From Ectocarpus siliculosus (lineage: Eukaryota; Sar; Phaeophyceae; Ectocarpales; Ectocarpaceae), in contig FN649736.1 in assembly GCA_000310025.1 (NCBI GenBank), positions 3,127,275-3,141,970 on the forward strand: 14,696 bases of DNA. The letters are read 5' to 3'. Shown here one piece after another: positions 1 to 8,060 of the stretch (position 1 is its first letter; each line of letters begins with the position of its first letter). The position numbers and the translations under genes are program-made. The notes below the pieces were generated by a model. It was not told the DNA's origin and searched no databases. It saw only the letters and a list, made by a program, of their open reading frames with translations.

Positions 1-1
1 A

Positions 2-157
2 AAAGCCGAGATAGCCACCGCACGCCTGATGTCGGACGCCTCGAAGGCAGCGTGGAGGGCGTCTATGGCGGCACTCGAGAAGCAACAGAAGGCTAGGAGC
101 GAGCGAAAAGCGATCAAGAAGCACGCCGCCAACTCTGCCGCCTCCGCTGCTATTCAG
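2..157 (+). CDS. Unknown gene, first visible exon
   Basis: Open in the frame starting at base 2 for 52 codons and ending ATTCAG before the donor GTGAGA (158). The product is Ala/Lys/Arg-rich and helical, with no Pro or Gly. The reading frame is open from the left window edge, so the upstream exon or start codon is not visible. Confidence 0.75.
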
Positions 158-1764
158 GTGAGACCCCCCTCACACTCACACGTTTTATTGTAGCAGCCGT
201 GTGTTTCTTCTCTGGCCGTGCTTGGATGGGTTGCGTGTTGCACGTTGTGGTTCCGCGTCAAACCTACTTGTCCTGTCCACCATTCTGTCCTCTCCCAGTA
301 TTTTTCGCAAGGTTCGTTTTTGCCCGTCCTTCCAGGCGCCGACATGTACTAATGAAATACTCCGTATCTTTTTTTTTTCGTCGGTTGCGTCGCTTCCAGC
401 AAGCGAATGAATTCCACGAGGCACGAGAGGAGAAGAGGACGGAACGGAATAACGTTGCAGCGGGAAGCACCGGCGCTGAGGCCACGGCGCGGGCTTCGAC
501 GGCGAGTGGGTCAGGGAGCGGGGGCGTGCCGGATCACGAGGTGGGTTCCCCGCAGTGTTTCCCCTCGTTTTTTTTGGTCGACAGACACTAGGGTCAATCA
601 TTGTGCAGCTCTGCTTCGTGCTCGTTGCGTCTACTTTGGGTGTGCGCGTTGATGGAAATGCTAACTACGCCCCCACACGTCATTCTCCATTCTCGCTTCC
701 GCGAAAGATGTACCATCTTCCGCAATACTTCCACACTCCATGTGTACCATCATCATGCACGCGTTATTCCAACCTACAGTACGCGACAAATGTCCCACTT
801 TTATCGTCGGCGCTTGTCCCATTTTCATGCACGGGTGCAAAGGATCTTGAACTTTTCAAAATAGAGAAATTGCTGTTGCGAAAGCGTATCGAAGAGTAAA
901 GTAGCATGGCCTCGCAAATATATATTGCGTATGTTCGGGCCGACGTACCCCCCTGGTTCACTTGTTTGAAAAATGTTTGCACGCTGTGCGCGACGCTGCT
1001 CTGTCGCAACTTGCCGAAATTCGTTTGCTCCAGGCCCGACTCAAGGCGGCCGAGCAGGCGGCCGAGATCAGTCGACTAGAGCGCGCAGTGGCCGGCGGTG
1101 GAGACGGCCTCTCTGCCAACGGCAATCACGACCACGCCGCCTCCACGGGGGAGCCGTCGGCTGGAGACGCCCAGGGTGCAAGCGGTGAGAGACGAGGTCT
1201 TCAATATAGATGGGCCGCCATCCTCGGTTCCTTAGAACACTGCGCTACGTTAATCATTACATGGTAGTTCGTTTTTTCGCCGTGTGATATGAGCAGTATC
1301 CAGATCCACCGCGTTTGTTTGTTTTCTTAGTGATTGGGAAACCTCGCTTTGGGCACCGGCGTCGGTGCGGGCCCCGGCCCTGCATGTGCTCCCGCCATGT
1401 TTGGTCCACCGATTGTAACAGCCGTCCCTTTTAATGGGTTTCGTTTGTTTGGTTGCGTGGGAATGTTAGGGTCGGTAGGTGTCGAACCTTTACCTTTTTA
1501 TGTTTTCGTGCGGTCAGGCGTTGACTTTGCGTCGGAAGGACAGCTATAGTCATGACACTAGACACCTCAAATCACTTGACCAGACCACATTTCCCATTGC
1601 TTGTGATTGCCCTTCTTGTCGGCTTTGAGACCTTTATAATAGTATTAATATTCATAACAATAGACTTATGCGCCAATCCTTGCCTCTATATTGTCCTCCA
1701 ACTTGCATTGATTCTCCAACTTGCAGGGGCAGACGCCAATATGGGGGAGGAGTGCCGCGGCGAG

Positions 1765-1860
<96 letters not shown>

Positions 1861-2906
1861 CCCCCACTGCGCAAGTTTGCCTCCAGTGTGTCCGCGTTGA
1901 GGAAAGACGGCGGCAGCAGGATGACCTACGGCAAGGTGTCGATCGAGAGTATGCGGTGCTGGAAGGAGTGCTACGACGATCTTCAAGGAACCCGCACTGC
2001 TGGTCGTGCCCAGCTCACCGCGATTATGGACGGCTCTACGTCGAGGAAGAAGGGGGCAGATGGTCAGAAGGTCACGACGAAGGTTACTGCCCCGTTGGTT
2101 CCCGGCTGCACCATGTCGACCGCCGGAAGGTGAGCAACGGGTTGGGCGAATATGTTGTTGGGATGTAACCTTGTGGTAGGTGTATCCCTGGATGTGGCAA
2201 GCACTGTGTAGAGACAGTGTGCAAAGGCTCACAGAGTGACTGTTAAGTACACTTGTTGAAAGACCAGATTGATGGTTGAAAGTGGCGCTTAGTTGGCCAA
2301 AAGGTAAGGAAAGAGGAAAGAGAGAGGAGTGGTCGAGTGGGGGCGAGCACCACGGGGGGCGAGCGTCCAAGCTATCACGGAAAGATGTACACACACGGGA
2401 CATTGCAATATCCCGGTCACGCTAGCAGGCGGTTAATCCGACCTCTAGGAACAACGCAAGAATATCCTAACGGACAATGGTCTCTCCCAAATGGTCCGAT
2501 AATTCTCCAGAGGTGAATACCTACGTGCTGTGTTTACAGTAGTACAAATACTAATGACTGACATTGAATTACCAACATATGTAACGTACAGACAACTGCT
2601 TTGTTTCAGAGCCCCCAGTCTACTACCCTTCTCCATCAAACATTAATGAAACATTTTGGCAATACTCCCCCCCCCCTCGCGAACAACTGAACTGCTTTGA
2701 TCAGGTGGCTCCCAATCCTCTCGGCGATCAATGTTTGCCACAAGAAATCCTGCTGCACGAAGGATTCCACGATCGAGCACGCTCTACTGAAGCATCCCAT
2801 CCCCAAGGCCCAGAAGCCCCTCCCCCTCCCCGGCAAGTGTAAGACGGGCGGCGCCAAGAAGCGGAAGACGGGGGCAAGAGTTAGTTTTTTTTTGTTTGCC
2901 CTTTAG
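2..2906 (+). CDS. Unknown protein with poly-Asp tract, five exons, 5' incomplete
   Basis: Function not recognised. Model: exons 2-157, 400-540, 1034-1184, 1727-2129 and 2705-2906. Every junction has a GT donor and AG acceptor (donors GTGAGA, GTGGGT, GTGAGA, GTGAGC; acceptors TTCCAG, CTCCAG, TTGCAG, GATCAG) and the phases 0, 0, 1, 2 chain without a stop, giving 1053 nt, 350 residues plus TAG. Order of regions: an Ala/Lys/Arg/Glu-rich segment that should be helical or coiled coil (residues 1-70), Gly/Ser/Thr-rich low complexity (70-95), a second short charged helix (100-120), another low-complexity linker, 31 consecutive Asp, then a folded-looking part with Cys, Trp and Lys, and a basic C-terminus containing AKKRKTG, a possible nuclear localisation signal. 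The acidic run next to basic segments recalls nuclear or chromatin-associated proteins, but this is only composition. The 5' end is outside the window. The exon chain is much better supported than any function. Confidence 0.72.
400..540 (+). CDS. Unknown gene, second visible exon
   Basis: It follows a T-rich tract and the acceptor CGCTTCCAG, and runs 47 codons to GATCACGAG before the donor GTGGGT (541). Both edges are phase 0, matching the neighbouring exons. It begins with a charged helix (QANEFHEAREEKRTERN) and turns into Ala/Gly/Ser/Thr-rich low-complexity sequence. Confidence 0.75.
1034..1184 (+). CDS. Unknown gene, third visible exon
   Basis: It starts after the acceptor TTTGCTCCAG and ends one base into a codon before the donor GTGAGA (1185). 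It encodes a heptad-like helix (ARLKAAEQAAEISRLERAV) and then a Gly/Asn/Ala/Ser linker. The single leftover G joins GG at 1727 to make a Gly codon, which supports the chosen donor over a weaker GT at 1176. Confidence 0.72.
1727..2129 (+). CDS. Unknown gene, exon with 31-Asp tract
   Basis: Acceptor CCAACTTGCAG, donor AAG/GTGAGC at 2130. The (GAC)31 run is read in the Asp frame. After it comes a normal-looking segment with Cys and Trp (SMRCWKECYDDLQ) and a Lys/Thr-rich part. The exon ends two bases into a codon, completed by G at 2705. A pure trinucleotide run inside an exon should vary in length between alleles without shifting the frame. Confidence 0.75.
1768..1860 (+). repeat. (GAC)31 microsatellite, coding
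   Basis: Thirty-one perfect GAC units. In the gene model they encode Asp. The other five frames give poly-Thr, poly-Arg, poly-Val, poly-Arg and poly-Ser shadow reading frames, which have no other support. Confidence 0.98.
2705..2906 (+). CDS. Unknown gene, terminal exon
   Basis: Acceptor TTGATCAG. G2705 completes an Arg codon, followed by a Cys/Lys-rich stretch (VCHKKSCCTKD), a Pro-rich hinge and a basic cluster, with TAG at 2904-2906. The last residues (VSFFLFAL) come from a T-rich run and look unlike the rest. An alternative is a donor GTTAGT at 2880 and an acceptor GTTGTAG at 2977, which would replace them with a four-codon exon (Ala-Gly-Leu-Leu, TAG at 2990-2992). The sequence alone does not decide between the two. 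Confidence 0.65.
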
Positions 2907-3147
2907 CCTAACCCCAGCGATATCGTCCGCATATTCGTTGTGACTTGGAGAATTGTAACGGCATGTTCGTGTTGTAGGCTGGCCTCCTCTAGACTCGGCC
3001 CCAATCAACGGGGCGGGGGGGGGGGGGAAGGAAACAGGGGGGGAAGGGAGCAAACGAGAAGGGGCCGCCCGTTTCCCCCGGCATTTTGGGGATTGAAGCT
3101 GATTAGTTTTTTTTTTTTGTTTTTTTTTTTCTCCCCCCCCCCCCCAT
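2907..3147. other. Low-complexity G-, T- and C-rich stretch
   Basis: No coding signal. It holds G runs near 3007-3019, T runs near 3105-3130 and a C run at 3133-3145 that touches the left edge of repeat copy A. It may hold the 3' untranslated region of the upstream plus-strand gene. Confidence 0.6.
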
Positions 3148-3279
3148 GGTGTTTACCATCGGGGTTGGGTTTTCGTCGCTTGGCAACGACGTTGTAAAAC
3201 GAGCCCCCCGCTCGGTGTTTGCCATCGGGATTGGGTTTTCGTCGCTTGGCAACGACGTTGTAAAACAAGCCAATTCACT
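3148..3279 (+). repeat. 66-bp tandem subrepeats in copy A
   Basis: Two adjacent units begin GGTGTTTACCATCGGG and GGTGTTTGCCATCGGG and continue with the same TTGGGTTTTCGTCGCTTGGC. The same subunit pair occurs in inverted orientation at 14602-14696, so the duplication predates dispersal of the repeat. Confidence 0.85.
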
Positions 3280-3722
3280 TCGTGAACTCGGCAACCAGGT
3301 TACCGTTTTTTTTTTTTTCACCTCGGTTTTTTTTTTTTGGCAGTAACCATAACGGTGGTCGAGTAGATCATGTTGTGCGGGGTGGAGAAACCTCACTCCG
3401 CGCAACGGGGGATGATCGCACCACGTTGTGTTAAAATGGTCAAGCACCCTCGAGGCAGTTACACAGTGCTTACAACTGTCTCTGGAAGTGAAAGCACCAG
3501 TAAATAAATTAAGTCATACGTAGCTGTCATCCGTACGCAAGGAAGTAAGCACAAGATGCCGAACAACCCTTCATGCGACTCGCCAAATACCTCACGGTGC
3601 TTCGCGCTTGGTGATGTGAGAGCCTGGTCCGGTGAGAACCCGGCGTGCTCCGTCCCGGCTTTGTAGGGATGCGAGGTCCATGGTCAAACGACTACGGCAT
3701 GCACGACTATGAGTACACCCCC
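3148..3722 (+). repeat. Dispersed repeat, copy A (about 575 bp)
   Basis: The reverse complement of this stretch matches 14158-14696 along nearly its whole length, at roughly 85-90% by eye, including a shared internal hairpin (TTCACGAAGTGAA) and the near-palindrome CGGCAACCAGGTTACCG. It begins with two 66-bp tandem subunits (starts 3148 and 3214), each carrying CAACGACGTTG. The inner end, at GAGTACACCCC, touches an NNN gap. No reading frame is shared between copies, so it looks non-coding, perhaps a non-autonomous transposon or solo terminal repeat. The family is not identified. Confidence 0.85.
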
Positions 3723-3725
3723 NNN
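3723..3725. other. Assembly ambiguity (NNN)
   Basis: Three N bases lie exactly at the inner boundary of repeat copy A. The junction between the repeat and the T-rich sequence after it may be an assembly artefact. Confidence 0.95.
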
Positions 3726-4272
3726 TTTATTTTATTTTTTCGACACTTTTATTTTCTTTGATTTACCCTCACATACATAGCGTGTAGAGGGGAGCGGAGG
3801 GCTAAAAAATATTTTTGCTTCTGATTGTATTTTTCTCTTGTATTTTACCGCTCTGCTGACCCTTGGGGTCCATTTCATTTTGGTATACCTTTTCTAGGTA
3901 TGTTAACCTGTGAACACGGAAATTGACCGAGTCAAGTGTTGGATTAGTTCGGAGAGATTCAGACAGAAAGAGGTCCTGGATAGAGAGAACGGGATGTTTT
4001 TTTTTATGTGAAGGAAATAACAACAACAACAACATTCGTGTTGACTTGGAGGTTTTTGGTAGCAGCGTGTGATGCGCATTCGCGATGAGAACATCACGTG
4101 AGGCTTAGGAGATCTAAGGGCTCAGTGGTTGGGCTTTCGTAGTGATGTCTTGTGCGGGAGTGTGGGGAACAGGTGCTACATCTTCGATCGTGCCCAAATC
4201 GTTGCGAGCTTGCTTTTATGTGCAACAGCAGGGGGGCGGGCTGTCTGCATATTTTGTTTTTCTATTTGATTC

Positions 4273-4308
4273 TTCACCAACGGCAGAAACTTCTCCAACG
4301 GTAGAAAC
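4273..4308 (+). repeat. 18-bp tandem duplication
   Basis: TTCACCAACGGCAGAAAC is followed directly by TTCTCCAACGGTAGAAAC, 16 of 18 bases identical. Confidence 0.85.
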
Positions 4309-4554
4309 ACGGATTTCGTGTAGGCGAGTGCACTCTCTATCGTTTAGTGGATGTCGGATAATTTGTTTGGAGGAAGGATCCGACGTGTCGTAGTGACTGT
4401 ACTCGTGGTTGGTGCCCTCGTGCTTCCGAATGGTGATTTCGGCTGGTCGTTGTGGGGATTGAATTTTTTCCGCTTGATTTCGGCTAACTTTCTTGTCATG
4501 TGTGGATTGTTTTTTTTCGGGGGAACGTAACATGTCGTATCGTGCGCGATGATG

Positions 4555-4768
4555 ATCAAGCGACGTTCAGAATGGAGATGCCTGAAGTCGTTAGTCGGCT
4601 ATCGTAGCGATGTGATACTATCGTGTTTCATGCGCTTATATTTGGAGGTTTGTGTTACTTGTATTTTGGGACATTGAAAGAACACCGTGTGTCATGCGAT
4701 CTGCCAGAATGGAGGTGCATGAGATCATTGACTGGCTGTCGTAGATTGTGTGTTATCATTATGTTCAC
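4555..4768 (+). repeat. Degenerate direct duplication, about 137-bp period
   Basis: AGAATGGAGATGCCTGA, a short spacer, then GGCTATCGTAG at about 4570-4612 recurs as AGAATGGAGGTGCATGA with GGCTGTCGTAG at about 4707-4745. A weaker third match (GGCTTTCGTAGTGATGT) lies near 4132. Divergence is high, so this is an old duplication. Confidence 0.5.
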
Positions 4769-4974
4769 AAGGAAGGGCGGTTTCTTTTGTGTTGGCGTAC
4801 TGCATACAAGTATCATATGCCATGATCCCCTTGTAGCAGTACGATTTTTTCATGTTTTGCGTTGACAAGGTGTTGAATTGCCTTAGGATAACGGCAGATG
4901 TCTGCACTATATATTGTCTGTTCCCGTTTTCTAGTGGCTTTATTTAAATCTCACGGAGCGAGGGGGGCGATGGA

Positions 4975-5596
4975 ATGAGAATTATTGATGTAAAGGCAAC
5001 GACAGTTGCAAGCGTCATTTTTGTGTTGGGTTTTTGGACGTTATTCTGTCTTTGCAGTCCTGGGTATTTATTTCTGGATGTTGTATTGAAGGAAGGATTT
5101 GGTATGTGCTGATTAGTAAATGGTTGGGGCCTATGTGCTTTCCGAATAATGATTATGTGCTGACCAAGAGGTTGAAAGGTACGGCGTTGTTTGAGGTTGT
5201 TGATTCTGATTTGATGTCGCGTTTCCGGTATTGTCCGTTGTTCTGCAAGACGCAACGCTGATGTAATGTTGAATCTTGTTGGATATTTTTCCAAGAATAT
5301 TTCTGGCTTTTTTACGGGTTGAGTTTTCTCATGGGGGTAAGGTAAGTAGGCTCTTGACGTATGAGGTGTATCTTTGATGGTATATTTTTGTGTGTTTCTA
5401 GTTGCCGTTCCTGGAACGGTACATGCATGTAATTCGCTTGGACGACAGTACCTTTATCCAAGCAGGGGGCTGTTTGTGGTACTTGGGTAAAGATACTGGT
5501 CTGGGATGGATTTCGGGGATACGCAGTTGGGGTAGTGGTATGACCATCTGGTATTGCGGGGACCCTTTCACCCTCGCAGAGACCACAACCAAATAA
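4975..5596 (+). pseudogene. Weak candidate for a small or decayed gene
   Basis: Not recognised. Three stretches have ordinary protein-like composition. ATG at 4975 opens a 45-codon frame with a hydrophobic segment (VASVIFVLGFWTLFCLC). A shifted frame at 5034-5261 contains WLGPMCFPNNDYVLTKRLKG. The third is a frame open after the TGA near 5270 that runs into a strong donor AAG/GTAAGT near 5343; removing a 57-bp intron ending TTTCTAG (about 5400) continues in phase into LPFLERYMHVIRLDDSTF and on to TAA at 5594-5596. The stretches do not join into one frame without extra changes, so this may be a broken gene, an eroded mobile element or chance. Confidence 0.25.
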
Positions 5597-5746
5597 CACA
5601 AGAGCAAAAAAAACTTCAAGGGGCGCCTTCGGAGATTGTCGGCAGCGAGCTAAGCATTAGCCCTAGCGCCAGCACACAAGCAAAACTTTCATCAAAGGAC
5701 ACGCAGTCAACCCTATGTTCATACGACGTCACTATCGTAACGTGAC

Positions 5747-5898
5747 GAAAGTCACGCACGTGATATGCACCGTGCACTGATCATGCACCTTAATGAAAGT
5801 GAAGAAATCGTTCGTCACTTGTCTTCACTTTCGTAAAAGTGAAGAAAGTCACGCATGTGATAGTATCGTGGACTAGTTCTGCACTTTTATGAAAGTGA
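5747..5898 (+). repeat. Direct repeat, about 56 bp, 97-bp period
   Basis: GAAAGTCACGCACGTGATA at 5747 and GAAAGTCACGCATGTGATA at 5844 start two colinear 55-56-base stretches that both end ATGAAAGTGA (5802 and 5898). Between them lies a perfect 9-bp-arm inverted repeat, CTTCACTTT and AAAGTGAAG, at 5823-5844. Confidence 0.8.
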
Positions 5899-6213
5899 GG
5901 TGCAAGTCACTCTCATAAAAGTATCATTCACTTTCATACCGTGAAATGACTCCCGTAATAGTGATTTGACTGTTGTAGGAGTGTCTGTGAAAGTGAGTGT
6001 GGCTTTCACTTTCATTGTGGGAGGGAGTGACGTTTATAGCAGTCAATATCACCTTTGTAAAAGTGACTATCACTTTTGTACAAGTGGCGTCACGCTTATG
6101 AAAGTGTCTATCGCTGTTACAAGAGTGCTTCTCACTGTTGTAAGAGTTACAGTTCACTATTATAACAGTGAAATTCACTGTTATAAACGGGATTTTCACT
6201 GCTATAACAGTGA
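5881..6213. repeat. Array of about 16 imperfect palindromes, 21-bp period
   Basis: Unit approximately TCACTNTTATAANAGTGA (18 bp) plus a 3-bp spacer. Unit starts read directly: 5881, 5907, 5928, 5947, 5967, about 5986 (poor), 6006, 6028, 6049, 6070, 6090, 6111, 6132, 6154, 6175, 6196, so spacing is mostly 21 with slips of 1-2. Arms vary together in some units: TGACGTTTATAGCAGTCA has TGAC matched with GTCA. Because 21 is a multiple of three, both strands show open frames of repeating heptapeptides (such as IHCYKRD, FHCYNSE), which is a by-product and not evidence of coding. Confidence 0.9.
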
Positions 6214-6239
6214 ATCCATTTACACGATAATGTGGGAAG

Positions 6240-6460
6240 CCCAGAACGCGCCACCACTTAAGAACTTACCAGTTAAGAACATGGGCCTCGAAAACTTCAA
6301 AATCTAACAACTTGGCGATCAGTAAGAACTTGGCGATAAGAACAAGTGCTCAGTTCCGACGCGGCAATAAGAACAAGAACCCGCGTTTGTGGTGTACCAA
6401 TGCGCACACAGATAAAAACAGAGCCCCAAAACACGGTGACGGCGCGATAAGAACTCAGGA
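6240..6460. repeat. Cluster of AAGAAC motifs
   Basis: TTAAGAAC, GTAAGAAC, GATAAGAAC and AATAAGAAC recur at irregular spacing on the plus strand. GCAATAAGAACAAG at 6364-6377 recurs as GCAATAAGAATAAGAACAAG at 7674-7693, so the motif lies on both sides of the retrotransposon fragment. Nothing else is recognised here. Confidence 0.6.
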
Positions 6461-6626
6461 AGGTGGGGGGTGACCCCAGCTACATTTAGTCTCAGAATCG
6501 GGACGGGGGGGGGAGCACCTCGTGAAATGGGGGGGCGTACTCTCATGTTTCGCATGCCTTAGCGGTTAGACCACTCACCACGCGCCCTCGACGGCACGAA
6601 GCATTTCCCCACAGGACCGATCACAC

Positions 6627-7658
6627 ATGGCCAATCGCTTCTTCCTATTTTGCAAACGGTGTCCCAAAAATGTATATATATCACTTGCCGTCTCTTCAAT
6701 CCGCTTGCTATGCCCCAGTACAGCTACCGTCTTCTCCTGTCTATTCCATCAACCATGTCCCTGTACCTTCCTTCTAATTTTCCCAGCTCAGTCATGTACA
6801 ATTCTCTCTACTTGTACAACGAACGTTTCGCAACTACTACATGAACAAGATCTTCGCGCTCGGAGCTTGAAGTTGTCGTCGTCATCTTCTACCTTCCTAA
6901 ATCTTCGTCTATGTTCTCGAAGACCGTTCTCGGACCAAAATTTGACCTTTGCTTTGTCTCTGGATATTCATTGGTCTATTTCTGTACTCCTTGAACCCTA
7001 TTCCTTCTTTCAACATTCCGTACACCACTTCTACAGACCCTCCTTACCCTTGGTTTCTTTCCTTAGATTCTGTTCTTCTCTCTCGGCAAAAGCAACACAT
7101 GTATTTTTCTTGAACCCCGTCTAGACCCTCCGTATCCAGCGTATCGTATTCGTCAATTTCTGACCCTTTCCATACGTCACCTACAACCTTGACCCCCTCC
7201 GTGGGGTGTCTACCCCTCTTCTTGTTTTCCCACTTCTCCTCCCAGACTATTCTCGGCAACCTCGCCGCTCCCATGTCGCACATGCGATACTGCCATGTCA
7301 GCTTCCTGGCGTCTCTTCCCGATCGTAGGGATTGGATCCCCAGTTCTGCCCTGACGGCTGCATTACTTGTGCGCTTGGAGCATCCTAGGATGGCTTTCGC
7401 TGCTTTCATCTGGGCCGCCTCGAGCTCTCTGACCACCTTTTTCTTCCCTTCCCATACTTCTCCGGCGAACTCTAGCGGCGGTACGACTACGCTCTTCAAA
7501 ACCGTCAATTTGATGCGTGTATCGAGGTGCCCGTTTGGGAGTACTTGGTGCAGCTGCGGGGGGGCGAATATACTGCTGGTGTTAAACACGCTATGCATAT
7601 TATTCTCTTGAAATCCACCCACCCATCGGAACCATCTGTCTGCCTGTGTCTCCTGCAT
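6627..7658 (-). mobile_element. 5'-truncated, mutated non-LTR (LINE-type) retrotransposon
   Basis: The minus-strand frame 7658-7044 encodes the region just after the catalytic palm of a LINE reverse transcriptase: RIKLTVLKSVVVPPLEFAGE, VW, then a long helix with LEAAQMKAAKAILGCSKRTS and NAAVRAELGIQ, then WQYRMCDMGAARLPRIVWEE. This follows the known LINE pattern of K-V-P-x-L-x-Y-G-x-E-V-W, then Q-x-x-x-x-x-I-L-G and R-x-E-L-G. The polymerase Asp motifs upstream are absent, so the copy is 5'-truncated. Past the stop at 7044, further C-terminal-domain-like pieces (PMNIQRQSKGQILVRERSS, VHVVVAKRSLYK, LGKLEGRYRDMVDGIDRRR) continue in other frames with in-frame stops to about 6627. No functional element remains. 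The plus-strand frames here (6627-7124, 7189-7611) are shadows. Confidence 0.85.
7044..7658 (-). pseudogene. LINE reverse transcriptase C-terminal fragment
   Basis: This is the intact part (204 codons from ATG) of the degraded element described above. Homology to LINE proteins seems to begin near residue 38 (HQVLPNGHLDTRIKL), so the first residues are probably read through flanking sequence. Lacking the active site, it cannot encode an active polymerase. Confidence 0.8.
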
Positions 7659-7699
7659 GGGAAAATCGGCGTAGCAATAAGAATAAGAACAAGGGAGAT

Positions 7700-8060
7700 G
7701 CCTGCTCTAAATAAGAACTAGGAAAATAGGAACAGGGTGCTCGGTTTGAGGCAACCAACAAGCGTTGAGCCTCGTTCACAATAAGCGGTTCTTGAGTTTG
7801 GCACGTGATCTCTCCGCAGTGCGTCGCGCAAGCAGAACAAACCCTATTCAGTAACGACCACTGACGTAAATATGCAGAGGACCCGACTGTGCAAAGTCAC
7901 AGGTCAAAGGCAAAACTAAAGTGCTGCGTGTGAGCCTGTGCGTATCCTGTACAGCTGCAGCGCCCGTACCATGTCACTTGTTGTGCCGCTGGACTCTTAG
8001 TACGAGAGGCTTCGCTCGGAGTACGCAGGAAGTCCGAAGGAGAAGAAGATGGGTTGGTGA
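7700..8060. other. Anonymous stretch
   Basis: No supported gene or repeat apart from AATAAGAAC motifs at its left edge. A potential donor (TTG/GTGAGA, 8057) lies at its right edge. Confidence 0.4.

Larger units (their letters stand above)
3726..4974. other. Anonymous region with degenerate repeats
   Basis: No reading frame here looks like a gene: short frames, no splice-linked chain, and T-rich plus-strand composition. It contains a small AAC microsatellite (4018-4034), an 18-bp tandem pair (4273-4308) and three degenerate copies of a GGCTNTCGTAG motif. It looks like decayed sequence of unknown origin. Confidence 0.5.

Noticed and set aside
1334-1549. Additional exon of the unknown plus-strand gene at about 1331-1400
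   Set aside because: GC-rich and preceded by TTCTTAG, but no good donor follows, and the flanking exons already join in phase without it.
1652-2403. Poly-Arg, poly-Ser and poly-Val frames over the GAC repeat
   Set aside because: They are shadows of the (GAC)31 run; only the Asp frame joins exons with matching phases.
3170-3210. Vector or lacZ contamination (reverse complement TTTTACAACGTCGT with nearby GAAAACCC)
   Set aside because: The match stops after about 16 bases, the rest of lacZ is absent, and the sequence sits in a repeat present in at least two diverged copies.
5398-5619. Minus-strand frame starting with a signal-peptide-like hydrophobic run
   Set aside because: It starts at TTG, not ATG, the hydrophobic residues come from a T-rich run, and the rest is Pro-rich with no splice-linked continuation.
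5881-6213. CRISPR array
   Set aside because: Repeats are short diverged palindromes with only about 3-bp spacers, in a eukaryotic context. There are no 25-40-bp unique spacers and no cas genes.
5924-6307. Heptapeptide-repeat protein on either strand of the palindrome array
   Set aside because: Both strands give similar heptads simply because the units are palindromic and the period is 21; composition and lack of flanking exons argue against coding.
6541-6620. Functional tRNA gene
   Set aside because: Only a D-arm-like segment is present; no anticodon stem, T arm or acceptor pairing could be drawn.
6627-7124. 165-residue plus-strand Ser/Phe/Leu-rich frame
   Set aside because: It is antisense to the LINE remnant, whose minus-strand readings match known LINE C-terminal patterns.
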